64,000 nt of DNA from Hyunsoonleella aquatilis (GCF_014270105.1 NZ_JACNMF010000003.1:1-64000); one strand, 5' to 3'. Shown: positions 1 to 6,360, counted from the first letter of the stretch. A program made the numbers and translations. The notes: generated by a model not told the origin, from the sequence alone.

Positions 1-2
1 TA

Positions 3-92
3 GCAGTGGCAAACAAGTTGTTGAAACAGGCCTTTGCCATAGCAAAATCAGGAAGGCCTTACGATGAAAACTTTGTTTCGAGATTGGTTTAA
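3..92 (+). CDS. IS110-family transposase, C-terminal end (partial)
   Basis: An open frame enters from the left edge and stops with TAA at 90-92, giving about 29 residues. The ending (AVANKLLKQAFAIAKSG, then RPYDENFVSRLV) resembles the C-terminus of IS110/IS1111-type (DEDD) transposases. This family assignment is from memory and rests on a short fragment. The gene ends about 30 bp from the conserved core of a partial attC site. Members of the IS1111-attC group are known to insert specifically into integron attC sites, so the position fits. The rest of the element lies outside the window. Confidence 0.55.
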   Translation, partial: AVANKLLKQAFAIAKSGRPYDENFVSRLV

Positions 93-117
93 AAAAGCTT
101 GTTTTTTAACTCAGTTC

Positions 118-127
118 TTTGTTAGGT
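118..127 (-). repeat. partial attC site (attC0), R'' core only
   Basis: The core GTTAGGT on the plus strand (ACCTAAC on the cassette strand, 121-127) lies 9 bp beyond the stop codon of the lipoprotein gene. It matches the start of that cassette (GTTAGGTATA at 698-704 and beyond). The inner attC motif seen elsewhere (TTATAC next to the core) is missing, and transposase-linked DNA follows. I read this as an attC interrupted by an insertion sequence. Confidence 0.6.
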
Positions 128-136
128 ATAGTTGTT

Positions 137-688
137 TTATTCAGAGCAATATACATATCCTACTTGTCCTCCTAAATACCCTTGCTCGTTCGTTGACAAA
201 CCAAGAAAATATTCAGCACTTAATCTTTCAGAAACTTTGTCAATGGTACATTCACACAATTTTTCACTATTCGGTCTTTTTGATAGAGCATAATTACAAA
301 TGTCTAAAAATTGCTTTTTTTCACTTTCAGTCCAAGGAATATCGTTCTGACTCTTTATATAAATATCCCATAATTTAAAAGCATCTGGTCGCCCTTTGCT
401 TTCAGCTTTTAGTTTACTCGCAACAGTTGAGTATTCCAAGAATGAAGGACATAGTTCGTGAAGCTTTCTTGAAATATTTTCTTCTTTTTCAGAATCGTAA
501 TTCACGAGTTTAATTTGAACGGTTTTTATATAAATCATTCGGTTACTTTGATAACTATTGTTTTTAGAATATTGTTTTGAGAACTCCTCACATAATTCCA
601 AAGCAATTTCCTTATCAGTTCTTGTGTCTTTTTGTTGCGCACAACCCAAGCTTGTTATTAAAAGAAAAAATATTAATGTGTGTTTCAT
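137..688 (-). CDS. cassette-encoded small lipoprotein of unknown function
   Basis: This encodes 183 residues from the ATG at 688; the longer open frame to 808 runs into the attC and has no better start. The N-terminus is a lipoprotein signal, with a hydrophobic stretch followed by SLGCAQQ in which the cysteine would be lipidated. The rest is charged and soluble, with cysteines scattered in the second half (ELCEEF, HELCPSF, LDICNY, KLCECT) that could form disulfides in the periplasm. I do not recognise the family. It is the eighth and last cassette, with its ATG 10 bp from the attC boundary, and it has no promoter I can point to. Transcription probably depends on read-through from upstream cassettes. 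Confidence 0.75.
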   Translation of the reverse strand: MKHTLIFFLLITSLGCAQQKDTRTDKEIALELCEEFSKQYSKNNSYQSNRMIYIKTVQIKLVNYDSEKEENISRKLHELCPSFLEYSTVASKLKAESKGRPDAFKLWDIYIKSQNDIPWTESEKKQFLDICNYALSKRPNSEKLCECTIDKVSERLSAEYFLGLSTNEQGYLGGQVGYVYCSE

Positions 689-697
689 ATCAATTAT

Positions 698-830
698 ACC
701 TAACGGCTCTGTATAAAGTTTGTTGCGTGATTTCAAGCTAAAAGTAAGCAAATTATTACTGATTAGAAAGTTCGCTAGAACTTTCGCAAGTAAGCAATTA
801 GCTAGCAATAAAATTTATACCTTGTTAGGC
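698..830 (-). repeat. attC1 (133 bp, type B)
   Basis: The cores are GCCTAAC (824-830, plus strand GTTAGGC) and GTTAGGT (698-704). The inner complementary pair GTATAAA/TTTATAC lies just inside. A central hairpin at 766-785 has 8-bp arms GAAAGTTC/GAACTTTC around a 4-nt loop. It separates the TrmH-like cassette from the lipoprotein cassette. Confidence 0.85.
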
Positions 831-837
831 ATAGTTA

Positions 838-1458
838 CTATTCTGCTATTATTTCAGGGTCAATTTTTCGACCTCTTTTGTTTTCGGCTTGATATTCTCT
901 CCTTTGCTTTGTTATTTCATAAAGTACAATTCCAGTACTTGTTGCTAGATTCATACTTTCAATAATTCCAGCCATTTGAATTTGGACACAGGCTTGACAA
1001 TTTTCAACCGCTAACTCACTAATTCCGCGAGCCTCATTTCCAAACCAAACTGCTAATCTTTTTTGAGTATAATTTCCATTCTGTAAATAAAGATTTGTTT
1101 TTCCTTTTGTGTGCGGTGAAGTTGCTATTGAAGTAAAACGCTTTTTTTCTAAATGTTCAATACATTCTTCTGTACTGGAAAAGGTTTTCACAAAACTCCA
1201 TTTTATTGCTGAAACTGATGGTTTTAAAAGTGATTTTCTCTCACGCATTTCCTCCCAACTTTCTGGCAACCTTTTCTTTCCGTCAATGATATAAAGTTTT
1301 TCAACTCCGAGTGCGTTTATATTCCTTACAACAGTTGCGATATTTTTAATATCAGTTGGTTCTTCGAGAACAGCGATAAGATTTTTACATCTTAAATCCT
1401 TGATTTCATCAGCCTTTTTTCTTAAACTGGACTTAGTATTTTCGTTCTGTTTATTCAA
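838..1458 (-). CDS. TrmH/SpoU-family RNA 2'-O-methyltransferase (cassette)
   Basis: This encodes a 206-residue SPOUT enzyme expected to transfer a methyl group from S-adenosylmethionine to a ribose 2'-OH of tRNA or rRNA. The three SpoU motifs are visible: NIATVVRNINALGVEKLYII (motif 1 with the conserved N and R), AVWFGNEARGIS (motif 2), and IQMAGIIESMNLATSTGIVL (motif 3 with the knotted SAM site). Length is close to bacterial TrmH (about 230 aa). No extra N-terminal substrate domain is present. The stop lies 8 bp from attC1. A housekeeping-type RNA methyltransferase is unusual integron cargo; it may change translation or protect an RNA target. The exact substrate cannot be told from sequence. 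Confidence 0.85.
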   Translation of the reverse strand: MNKQNENTKSSLRKKADEIKDLRCKNLIAVLEEPTDIKNIATVVRNINALGVEKLYIIDGKKRLPESWEEMRERKSLLKPSVSAIKWSFVKTFSSTEECIEHLEKKRFTSIATSPHTKGKTNLYLQNGNYTQKRLAVWFGNEARGISELAVENCQACVQIQMAGIIESMNLATSTGIVLYEITKQRREYQAENKRGRKIDPEIIAE

Positions 1459-1482
1459 TTGACGAATGTTGGTTTTAATTAT

Positions 1483-1615
1483 GCCTAACGGTCTCGTATA
1501 ACCGTCAGTTACGGGTTAATATGCGTTAATTTTTGGTTTAGCACTGACATTAGCAATTCCGAGTGGATTCGGACGCAGTCGAATCCGCCGTAATTGCGGT
1601 TATACATTGTTACCT
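1483..1615 (-). repeat. attC2 (133 bp, type A)
   Basis: The cores are at 1609-1615 and 1483-1489. Inner arms GTATAACCG/CGGTTATAC are perfectly complementary, and a central hairpin has GGATTCG/CGAATCC arms. It is nearly identical to attC4 and to the remote attC8. Confidence 0.88.
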
Positions 1616-1623
1616 GCTGGCTT

Positions 1624-2262
1624 TTATATTTTTTCATTTCCAAATTCGTTATTAAAATCCCTAACTCTTTTTTCTGGATATTCGTATTCTGCATTCATAA
1701 GCAAGTCTCTCCAATCAGTTCGAGTCAGTTCAATCATTTTTTCCAGATGATTTATGTCTTTGTTTCCAGAAAATATTAATGCTCGGACAATTCTGTGACT
1801 TCTAAATTCTTTATTGGATTTAATTAACTCTTGAATTTTCCTTTTCGCTTCTCCAGAGTTCTTTCCGTAATTAGATTCAAGTTTTTTTATGATGTCAGCA
1901 GGATATAAATTCAGATTAAGTGTTTTTCGGTCAGAATCCAGTTCCAATTTTAAATCAGGATTTATAATTTCAATTATTTTTCCATAACCTATAATTCGAC
2001 TTCCCTCGCAAAACTTAAATTCCAAATTTTCATAAAGTCGTTTTGAAAAGTATTCAGTCCCTAAAATTGCGATTTCAGCCTTTACCTTTTCTCCAGGTTC
2101 AACAATTTCTTTTCCGATATAAGTTTGATTTCCAGAAGTCAAATATTCAGGATAATTGTCGAATTCAATATGCGGTCTGTAATTCGAATGCGCAGGTGTT
2201 TTTCTGCCACCTTGTTCTGATGTCAGAAATTCTAATTCAGCTATGAAGTCAAGTTGTTTCAC
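1624..2262 (-). CDS. EF-Tu domain-like protein (cassette)
   Basis: This encodes 212 residues. The first ~110 resemble a C-terminal beta-barrel domain of elongation factor Tu: an opening strand (DFIAELEFLTSEQGG), RPHIEF in place of the RPQFYF-type strand, EPGEKVKAEIAI in place of the MPGD-NV strand, then FKFCEGSRIIGYGKIIEI corresponding to the REGGRTVGAG strand. No GTP-binding domain is present (no P-loop or NKxD). The C-terminal ~100 residues are helical and unknown. It could bind an EF-Tu partner, imitate EF-Tu, or be an independent small fold; the role is unproven. Start ATG is 18 bp inside the cassette boundary. Homologues are often labelled as EF-Tu-like proteins. Confidence 0.75.
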   Translation of the reverse strand: MKQLDFIAELEFLTSEQGGRKTPAHSNYRPHIEFDNYPEYLTSGNQTYIGKEIVEPGEKVKAEIAILGTEYFSKRLYENLEFKFCEGSRIIGYGKIIEIINPDLKLELDSDRKTLNLNLYPADIIKKLESNYGKNSGEAKRKIQELIKSNKEFRSHRIVRALIFSGNKDINHLEKMIELTRTDWRDLLMNAEYEYPEKRVRDFNNEFGNEKI

Positions 2263-2280
2263 GTAATTTTTTCAGCTTGC

Positions 2281-2411
2281 AGGTAACGGTCTAGGCTATG
2301 AGTAGTTGCGTGGTTTAGCATTAAATTTAGCAAGTACACACCAAACTGAAAATCTGCGAGGATTTTCAGAAGTAGGCGAGAACAAGCAATTACTTATAGC
2401 CATTGTTGTAA
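2281..2411 (-). repeat. attC3 (131 bp, type B)
   Basis: The cores are at 2405-2411 (plus GTTGTAA) and 2281-2287 (AGGTAAC). The central hairpin has arms CTGAAAATC/GATTTTCAG, differing from other type B sites by paired changes. Confidence 0.85.
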
Positions 2412-2422
2412 GCAGTATTTTT

Positions 2423-2950
2423 TTAGAAGTTAATTTCATCTCTTTTGCAATACCAATTCGGGTCACAACCTGTCGTCACACATCCACCAGTTTTATATTC
2501 TTTTTCTTTTTTCTCTTCTCTTTTTTTTGTTATTTCCGCAATAAGTCCGTAAGAAATTGGAATAACTTGGTCATCTTTTTTACAAACTGGGCAAGTTTTG
2601 TTTTCTTTTGATTGGTCATATTTACAAGACAATGAGTAAGGAATTTCTATTTCGACCGTTTCGTCAGGCTTCAAAAATCCGATTATGGTCAATTGTCGCA
2701 TATATGAGTGAGGTTCAGTCCTAATTCGGATTGAGTCAGACTCAAGATTATGAAATGAAAAATTCAGATTTTTGTCAACAATTGTAGTTTTTTCAATTCC
2801 GTTTATCTCAAGGATAACTTTAGTGTTTTCAGCAATCAATACCGCTTCTTCTGGAATTTCCGCAATTATTTTTCCGTTAATTACTCCGTTTTGAGCAATA
2901 CAGGATAAAAATCCGATTAAAATTAATATTGTAGAAAAGGTTTTTCTCAT
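2423..2950 (-). CDS. cassette-encoded secreted protein with CPVC motif
   Basis: This encodes 175 residues with an N-terminal signal sequence (hydrophobic ILILIGFLSC, then IAQN), possibly a lipoprotein with the cysteine at LSC. Residues ~20-110 look like a beta-rich domain. Near residue 120 is TCPVCKKDDQVIPISYG, a Cys-x2-Cys motif like short Bacteroidota proteins that carry a CPxC-x-K-D-x-V-P-I signature. A second cysteine pair follows near the end (GGCVTTGCDPNWYC). The function is unknown. The cysteines could bind metal or form disulfides. The stop lies 11 bp before attC3. It belongs with a group of small exported proteins encoded in this array (neighbours at 137, 3101 and 3694). Confidence 0.7.
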   Translation of the reverse strand: MRKTFSTILILIGFLSCIAQNGVINGKIIAEIPEEAVLIAENTKVILEINGIEKTTIVDKNLNFSFHNLESDSIRIRTEPHSYMRQLTIIGFLKPDETVEIEIPYSLSCKYDQSKENKTCPVCKKDDQVIPISYGLIAEITKKREEKKEKEYKTGGCVTTGCDPNWYCKRDEINF

Positions 2951-2955
2951 ATTGC

Positions 2956-3088
2956 TTACAACGGTCTCGTATAACCGTCAGTTACGGGTTTATATGCGTT
3001 AATTTTCGGTTTAGCACTGACGCTTGCAATTCCGAGTGGATTCGGACGTAGTCGAATCCGCCGTAATTGCGGTTATACATTGTTGTGT
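2956..3088 (-). repeat. attC4 (133 bp, type A)
   Basis: The cores are at 3082-3088 and 2956-2962. The body is almost identical to attC2, with the GGATTCG/CGAATCC hairpin and GTATAACCG/CGGTTATAC arms. Confidence 0.88.
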
Positions 3089-3100
3089 GTTCGTACTTTT

Positions 3101-3538
3101 TCATTCCAATGTCATTTTCAATACTAATTTCATTGGTTGATTCTTTCCGTCACTGTTTCGTTCCCAATAATAAAAATCGTATCGTTCACTTTTATTTTTT
3201 TGTCCAAATTCAATTAAATCCAAAAGTCCGAAAGATAACTTGTCCCAATATTCGTCAGATTCCGTTATTCTTAATTTCCGTTTTTTTTCATCACGAACGA
3301 ACAAAATGTATTTGCAATTTGGACATCGAGTATCTTTTCCATAGCGGATTGAAATTGTGTCAGATTCTTTGATTTCAGATTTGTTTATCTTGATATTTAA
3401 GTCATTAGAAACAGAATTAAATTTCGCGATTACTTTATCGTTCTTATAAACGTGCCAATAGTCCAAAGTATCCAATTCAGTACTAAATCCTTTGAAGGAC
3501 AAAGTCAGAAGTAATATGATAATTATTTTTCTCAGCAT
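3101..3538 (-). CDS. cassette-encoded small secreted protein with CPNC motif
   Basis: This encodes 145 residues. A signal peptide is clear: Lys-rich start (MLRK), hydrophobic core IIIILLLTL, then SFKGFS. The mature part is strongly charged. The motif RCPNCKYILFV around residue 72 is a Cys-x2-Cys pair, paralleling the CPVC motif of the adjacent cassette although the proteins do not otherwise look alike. The C-terminal half contains aromatic-rich YDFYYWERN. I do not recognise a family. Expected location is the periplasm or outer surface. The ATG is 17 bp from the cassette boundary, so there is no room for an own promoter downstream of the recombination point. Confidence 0.7.
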   Translation of the reverse strand: MLRKIIIILLLTLSFKGFSTELDTLDYWHVYKNDKVIAKFNSVSNDLNIKINKSEIKESDTISIRYGKDTRCPNCKYILFVRDEKKRKLRITESDEYWDKLSFGLLDLIEFGQKNKSERYDFYYWERNSDGKNQPMKLVLKMTLE

Positions 3539-3554
3539 TGTTTTCGGGTATGAC

Positions 3555-3686
3555 GCACAACGGTCTAGTGTATGATTTCGTTGCGTTTTTAAGCACTAAA
3601 GTTAACAAATAAATCACGAATAGAAAGTCCGCGAGGACTTTCGTAAGTAGGCTTTAACTAGCAATGAATTATACACATTGTTGTAA
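3555..3686 (-). repeat. attC5 (132 bp, type B)
   Basis: The cores are at 3680-3686 (plus GTTGTAA) and 3555-3561. The central hairpin has GAAAGTCC/GGACTTTC arms with a 4-nt loop. Confidence 0.85.
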
Positions 3687-3693
3687 AACGTTT

Positions 3694-4542
3694 TTATTTT
3701 TCTCGTTTAAAAATTATCGAGTTTTCTGAATCAAATTCAATTGGACGTTTTTCTTCAAAATTTATAGCAAATTCCATTGTATCATTATCAATAAATTTAG
3801 CAATACAAAGTAATTTTTTTTGTTTTCCACTTTCTAACATAGTCACTATTAAGTCAACTTTTATAGGATTTGTTTTACTATCTATTTCATAGGTCATATT
3901 GCCTTTTTTCCCTTTTTGAACAAATTCTTTTCCGCCCATAATTTGTCCCTGAACTTCGAAGTATGCATAACCTTCAGAATCAAAATTCAGATAACCAATT
4001 TCTTTTTCATCTTCTCCAGTCCATCTTCCAATGAATTTTGTTTTATCATTTTCAATGTTATTAAATTCTAATTTAGTCCATAATCGAGATTTAACAACCT
4101 TCTTTTTATATTTTGCTGGTCGGACTTTTATTTGTTCCGTTGCTTGCTTTATTATTTTATCAATTTCATTTGATTGTGGATATGATTTAACTTTTATGTC
4201 AATTATTTCCGCTTTTTCAGTTACAGTCAGATAAACATAAACATTACCTTTAAATTCCGTTTCAGAATTCAGTTTTTCGCTTATTAGTCCATTTAGAATT
4301 TTTTCTGCACAAGCAGTTTGTTCTTTTTCAGAAATTCCGCTTTCACAATCATTTTCAAATGGCAATTGCGTCAGAATTGCATAATGATAAATTCCATCTT
4401 TTTTCTGTTTGAAAGGTTTTAATTTATATCCTTTTTCAGTCGAATCGTCTGCGTCTAAAAAATGTCCTTTCGGAATTTGTCCAATCGCAAGCATTGGAAT
4501 CAGAAGTAAAATTGTCAGAAAGTTTAATTTGTATTTCTTCAT
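3694..4542 (-). CDS. cassette-encoded secreted protein with TonB-like C-terminal fold
   Basis: This encodes 282 residues starting with a signal peptide (KKYKLNFLTILLLIPMLAIG, cleavage after the glycine or so). Residues ~60-155 (NVYVYLTVTEKAEIIDIKV ... IIKQATEQIKVRPAKYKKK) resemble the TonB C-terminal / energy transducer module found in many Bacteroidota periplasmic proteins. The final ~110 residues (FIGRWTGEDEKEIGYLNFDS to the end) look like a lipocalin-like beta domain. Both assignments are by pattern only. No transmembrane anchor beyond the signal is visible, so it is probably periplasmic rather than a true TonB. The cassette boundary lies 22-28 bp upstream of the ATG. Confidence 0.65.
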   Translation of the reverse strand: MKKYKLNFLTILLLIPMLAIGQIPKGHFLDADDSTEKGYKLKPFKQKKDGIYHYAILTQLPFENDCESGISEKEQTACAEKILNGLISEKLNSETEFKGNVYVYLTVTEKAEIIDIKVKSYPQSNEIDKIIKQATEQIKVRPAKYKKKVVKSRLWTKLEFNNIENDKTKFIGRWTGEDEKEIGYLNFDSEGYAYFEVQGQIMGGKEFVQKGKKGNMTYEIDSKTNPIKVDLIVTMLESGKQKKLLCIAKFIDNDTMEFAINFEEKRPIEFDSENSIIFKREK

Positions 4543-4563
4543 TTTGTTGATTCGGTAAATGTT

Positions 4564-4694
4564 TTACAACGGGCTCGGCTATGAGTAGTTGCGTGGGTTA
4601 GCACTTAATTTTACAAGTACACACCAAGTTGGAAATTCCTGTGGAATTTCCAAAGTAGGCGATAACAAGCAATTACTTATAGCCATTGTTAGGC
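4564..4694 (-). repeat. attC6 (131 bp, type B)
   Basis: The cores are at 4688-4694 (plus GTTAGGC) and 4564-4570. The central hairpin has GGAAATTCC/GGAATTTCC arms. The last 22 bases of the neighbouring gene lie inside this site. Confidence 0.85.
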
Positions 4695-5395
4695 ATTGTT
4701 TTTATTTTTTCTATTCCAATTTCGACTATCACTTTTTTGTAGTCAATAAGATTGGAATCATTATCTAATATTTCTTGCTCTTCATCAGTCAGTTCATCAT
4801 AAGGTTTACTGTCAGATTTTCGGATTTCAATTTCTCTATCTGCAATAAAATCATCGTTGTCGTTCCATCCTTTAATTTCTCCAATATCTTGAATTCTTTT
4901 GAGTTCTTTATAAGGAAGTTTATCAGGGTTTTTGAAATCAAAAAAAACTACATCGTATGGGCAAGCCCAATAACATCCTTCAACTGCTAAAACTTGACTG
5001 TCTTTTGAGGGCATTGCATTTACCCAACAGAAACCGTGTCCGTCAAATCCTGACTCAGGAAAATAATTTTGGGTTATTCCCTTAGTCAGATTTACAACTG
5101 TTTGACCTTGATAATCTTCTCCGCACAGAAGGTATTCATTTCCGTTTGCGTGCTGAATCCAAGAATACCAAAAGTGAGAATAGTTTCGTTTCACATCTGC
5201 AATGACCTTATCATTTTTACTATTCTTTATAATTCCTCGTGAATATTCCCAAGTATTTTCCCCTGTTTTGTATGATGAGATTATCAGATAAAAATTCCCA
5301 GATGGTGAATAAATCTTTTCAGATTCATCAGTTCTATTTTTCGGTTTGAAAAAACCTAAAATTTCATCTCTCCATTCTTTGTATTTACTGTTCAT
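4673..5395 (-). CDS. cassette-encoded 240-aa protein, stop codon inside attC
   Basis: This encodes a soluble, acidic protein of 240 residues with no signal peptide. Residues 25-190 hold repeated beta-strand/aromatic patterns (SPSGNFYLIISSYKTG, YSHFWYSWIQHANGNEYLLCGEDYQG) that suggest a beta-propeller-like or WD-like fold, typical of uncharacterised cytosolic Bacteroidota proteins. The family is not identified. The reading frame continues through the attC core: the last residues MPNNGYK are encoded by GCCTAAC and the following attC bases, with the stop at 4673-4675. If this cassette were excised and joined elsewhere, its tail would still be encoded because the attC travels with it. Confidence 0.75.
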   Translation of the reverse strand: MNSKYKEWRDEILGFFKPKNRTDESEKIYSPSGNFYLIISSYKTGENTWEYSRGIIKNSKNDKVIADVKRNYSHFWYSWIQHANGNEYLLCGEDYQGQTVVNLTKGITQNYFPESGFDGHGFCWVNAMPSKDSQVLAVEGCYWACPYDVVFFDFKNPDKLPYKELKRIQDIGEIKGWNDNDDFIADREIEIRKSDSKPYDELTDEEQEILDNDSNLIDYKKVIVEIGIEKIKTMPNNGYK

Positions 5396-5405
5396 CTCAA
5401 ATAAT

Positions 5406-5536
5406 GCCTAACGTTTATGTATATGATTAGTGGCGTGTTTAAGCATTTAATTTAGCAAATAAAAACCGAATAGAAAATCCGCTAGGATTTTCGTAAGTAA
5501 GCTAAAACTAGCCATTAATTATATACTGTGTTGTGT
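5406..5536 (-). repeat. attC7 (131 bp, type B)
   Basis: The cores are at 5530-5536 (plus GTTGTGT) and 5406-5412 (GCCTAAC). The central hairpin has GAAAATCC/GGATTTTC arms with loop TAGC. Confidence 0.85.
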
Positions 5537-5554
5537 GTAGTTTTTTTATTCCGC

Positions 5555-5890
5555 TTATTGTTTTTCAAGGTTTTTCTTGATTCCGAGTTTTATTAAATTC
5601 AGAATTCCCAATGCTGGTAAATACATAAAAATTCCGATTATTAAATATGTATAAGTTGTTCCTGCAACAAAACTGTCAAATTTAAAGTCCGCTGAATTCC
5701 ATAACCAAGTCAGAAGTATTAAAATTAGTCCGATTACTCCTTGAATTATTAAGGCTTTATTAATTGTTTTTATCAGTCCGATAAAGTTGAAGGATTTCCA
5801 AAGTCCGTTTTTTCGAGCATTCCAAATTATTGGAAGTCCGAAAAATATTATGACTAATATTGTTACAATTTCTATATCAGGAACAATCAT
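5555..5890 (-). CDS. cassette-encoded small inner-membrane protein
   Basis: This encodes 111 residues with three probable membrane segments: ~5-24 (EIVTILVIIFFGLPIIW), ~47-65 (ALIIQGVIGLILILLTWLW), and ~78-100 (TYTYLIIGIFMYLPALGIL). A short basic loop (KNGLWKSFN) joins the first two. The C-terminal tail is basic (KKNLEKQ). The family is not recognised. It is the second gene of the first cassette, starting only 3 bp after the barstar-like gene, so both are translated from the same transcript and move as one unit. It could be a partner of the barstar-like protein, but that is only inferred from pairing. Confidence 0.7.
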   Translation of the reverse strand: MIVPDIEIVTILVIIFFGLPIIWNARKNGLWKSFNFIGLIKTINKALIIQGVIGLILILLTWLWNSADFKFDSFVAGTTYTYLIIGIFMYLPALGILNLIKLGIKKNLEKQ

Positions 5891-5893
5891 TTT

Positions 5894-6184
5894 TTAATCT
5901 ACTGCAATTATTAAATTCGGTTTTTCTCCTTGCTCTATTTTTCTATAATTGACAAAAGCTCCACACTCTAAAATAGCATTTAATAATTCACGTTTATTTT
6001 CTTTTAGAAACTTACCATTCTCAATTTGCAACAATGTTGGCTTTTCAGTCAATTCATCAACACAGTCAATCCAAGCATCCATATTTTCTCCGTAATAATC
6101 TGGAAAATTCAGTTCGGATTTAAATTCAGAGTGAAAAGAATTCCAATCAGTTAGTTTTTTACCATCGATTTTCAATGTTGTCAT
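5894..6184 (-). CDS. barstar-like ribonuclease inhibitor (first cassette)
   Basis: This encodes 96 residues matching the barstar fold in length and pattern: the first strand (LKIDGKKLTDWNSFHSEF), then the core LNFPDYYGENMDAWIDCVDEL, which corresponds to the conserved FP-x-Y-x-G-x-N-x-D/A-W helix, and a C-terminal strand (KPNLIIAVD). Barstars bind and block extracellular ribonucleases such as barnase. No ribonuclease gene is present nearby, so this would act as an orphan immunity protein. It is the cassette nearest attI, the position transcribed most strongly in known integrons. The ATG is about 20 bp from the recombination point. Confidence 0.85.
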   Translation of the reverse strand: MTTLKIDGKKLTDWNSFHSEFKSELNFPDYYGENMDAWIDCVDELTEKPTLLQIENGKFLKENKRELLNAILECGAFVNYRKIEQGEKPNLIIAVD

Positions 6185-6203
6185 TTCGTTTTTCTCAAAT
6201 TAC

Positions 6204-6284
6204 ACACAACACGTAAATATCTCTGTATTTTTACGTATCGTAAAAATAACATTAATTGTTAAAAAACCTACGTGTTTGTTAGGA
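6204..6284 (-). other. attI recombination site (attC-like architecture)
   Basis: The first cassette begins at the GTT of 6208-6210 (minus strand). Upstream, the arms CACGTA/TACGTG and a core TCCTAAC (6278-6284) mirror the layout of an attC, with the pair CCTACGTG/CACGTA flanking the centre. In between is a 10-bp-arm perfect hairpin (6226-6248, TATTTTTACG / CGTAAAAATA, 3-nt loop), and several TACGT direct or inverted copies that could be integrase-binding sites. That this is the array's entry site is inferred from its position beside the integrase. Confidence 0.7.
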
Positions 6285-6307
6285 AAATTTACTTTCTATA
6301 GTCATGC

Positions 6308-6354
6308 ATTTTGTATATCAAATTTAGTATTTTTACCAAAATGATATACAAAAT
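6308..6354. promoter_or_regulatory. inverted repeat before the integrase gene and predicted cassette promoter Pc
   Basis: A perfect 13-bp inverted repeat (ATTTTGTATATCA at 6308-6320, TGATATACAAAAT at 6342-6354, 21-nt spacer) ends 6 bp before the integrase ATG, suggesting operator control of integrase expression or an integrase-binding site. On the minus strand the same segment holds TTTG (6349-6352) and TAAATTTG (6319-6326) spaced 22 bp, fitting the Bacteroidota -33/-7 consensus and pointing toward the cassettes. This would be the cassette promoter. Confidence 0.55.
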
Positions 6355-6360
6355 ACCCGT

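Larger units (their letters stand above)
118..6360 (-). mobile_element. chromosomal integron: eight gene cassettes, attI and integrase promoter region
   Basis: Eight cassettes on the minus strand lie next to a divergent integrase gene. Boundaries fall at RYYYAAC/GTTRRRY-like core sites. For each cassette the first bases after GTT are complementary to its own distal R'' core over about 8-11 bases, for example GTTACCTGC against GCAGGTAAC for the 1624-2262 cassette and GTTAGGCATT for the 4673-5395 cassette. That arises only when a circular cassette integrates at its own attC. Near-constant attC length (131-133 bp) is typical of sedentary chromosomal integrons rather than mobile ones. Order from attI: barstar plus membrane protein, 240-aa protein, 282-aa protein, 145-aa protein, 175-aa protein, EF-Tu-like protein, TrmH-like methyltransferase, lipoprotein. 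Confidence 0.9.

Noticed and set aside
64-378. 104-aa open frame on the plus strand
   Set aside because: It runs antisense through the cassette lipoprotein gene and across the attC; no family pattern.
698-5536. CRISPR array as explanation for the regular repeats
   Set aside because: The repeats are 131-133 bp, separated by genes, imperfect and structured as attC sites; no cas genes or short spacers.
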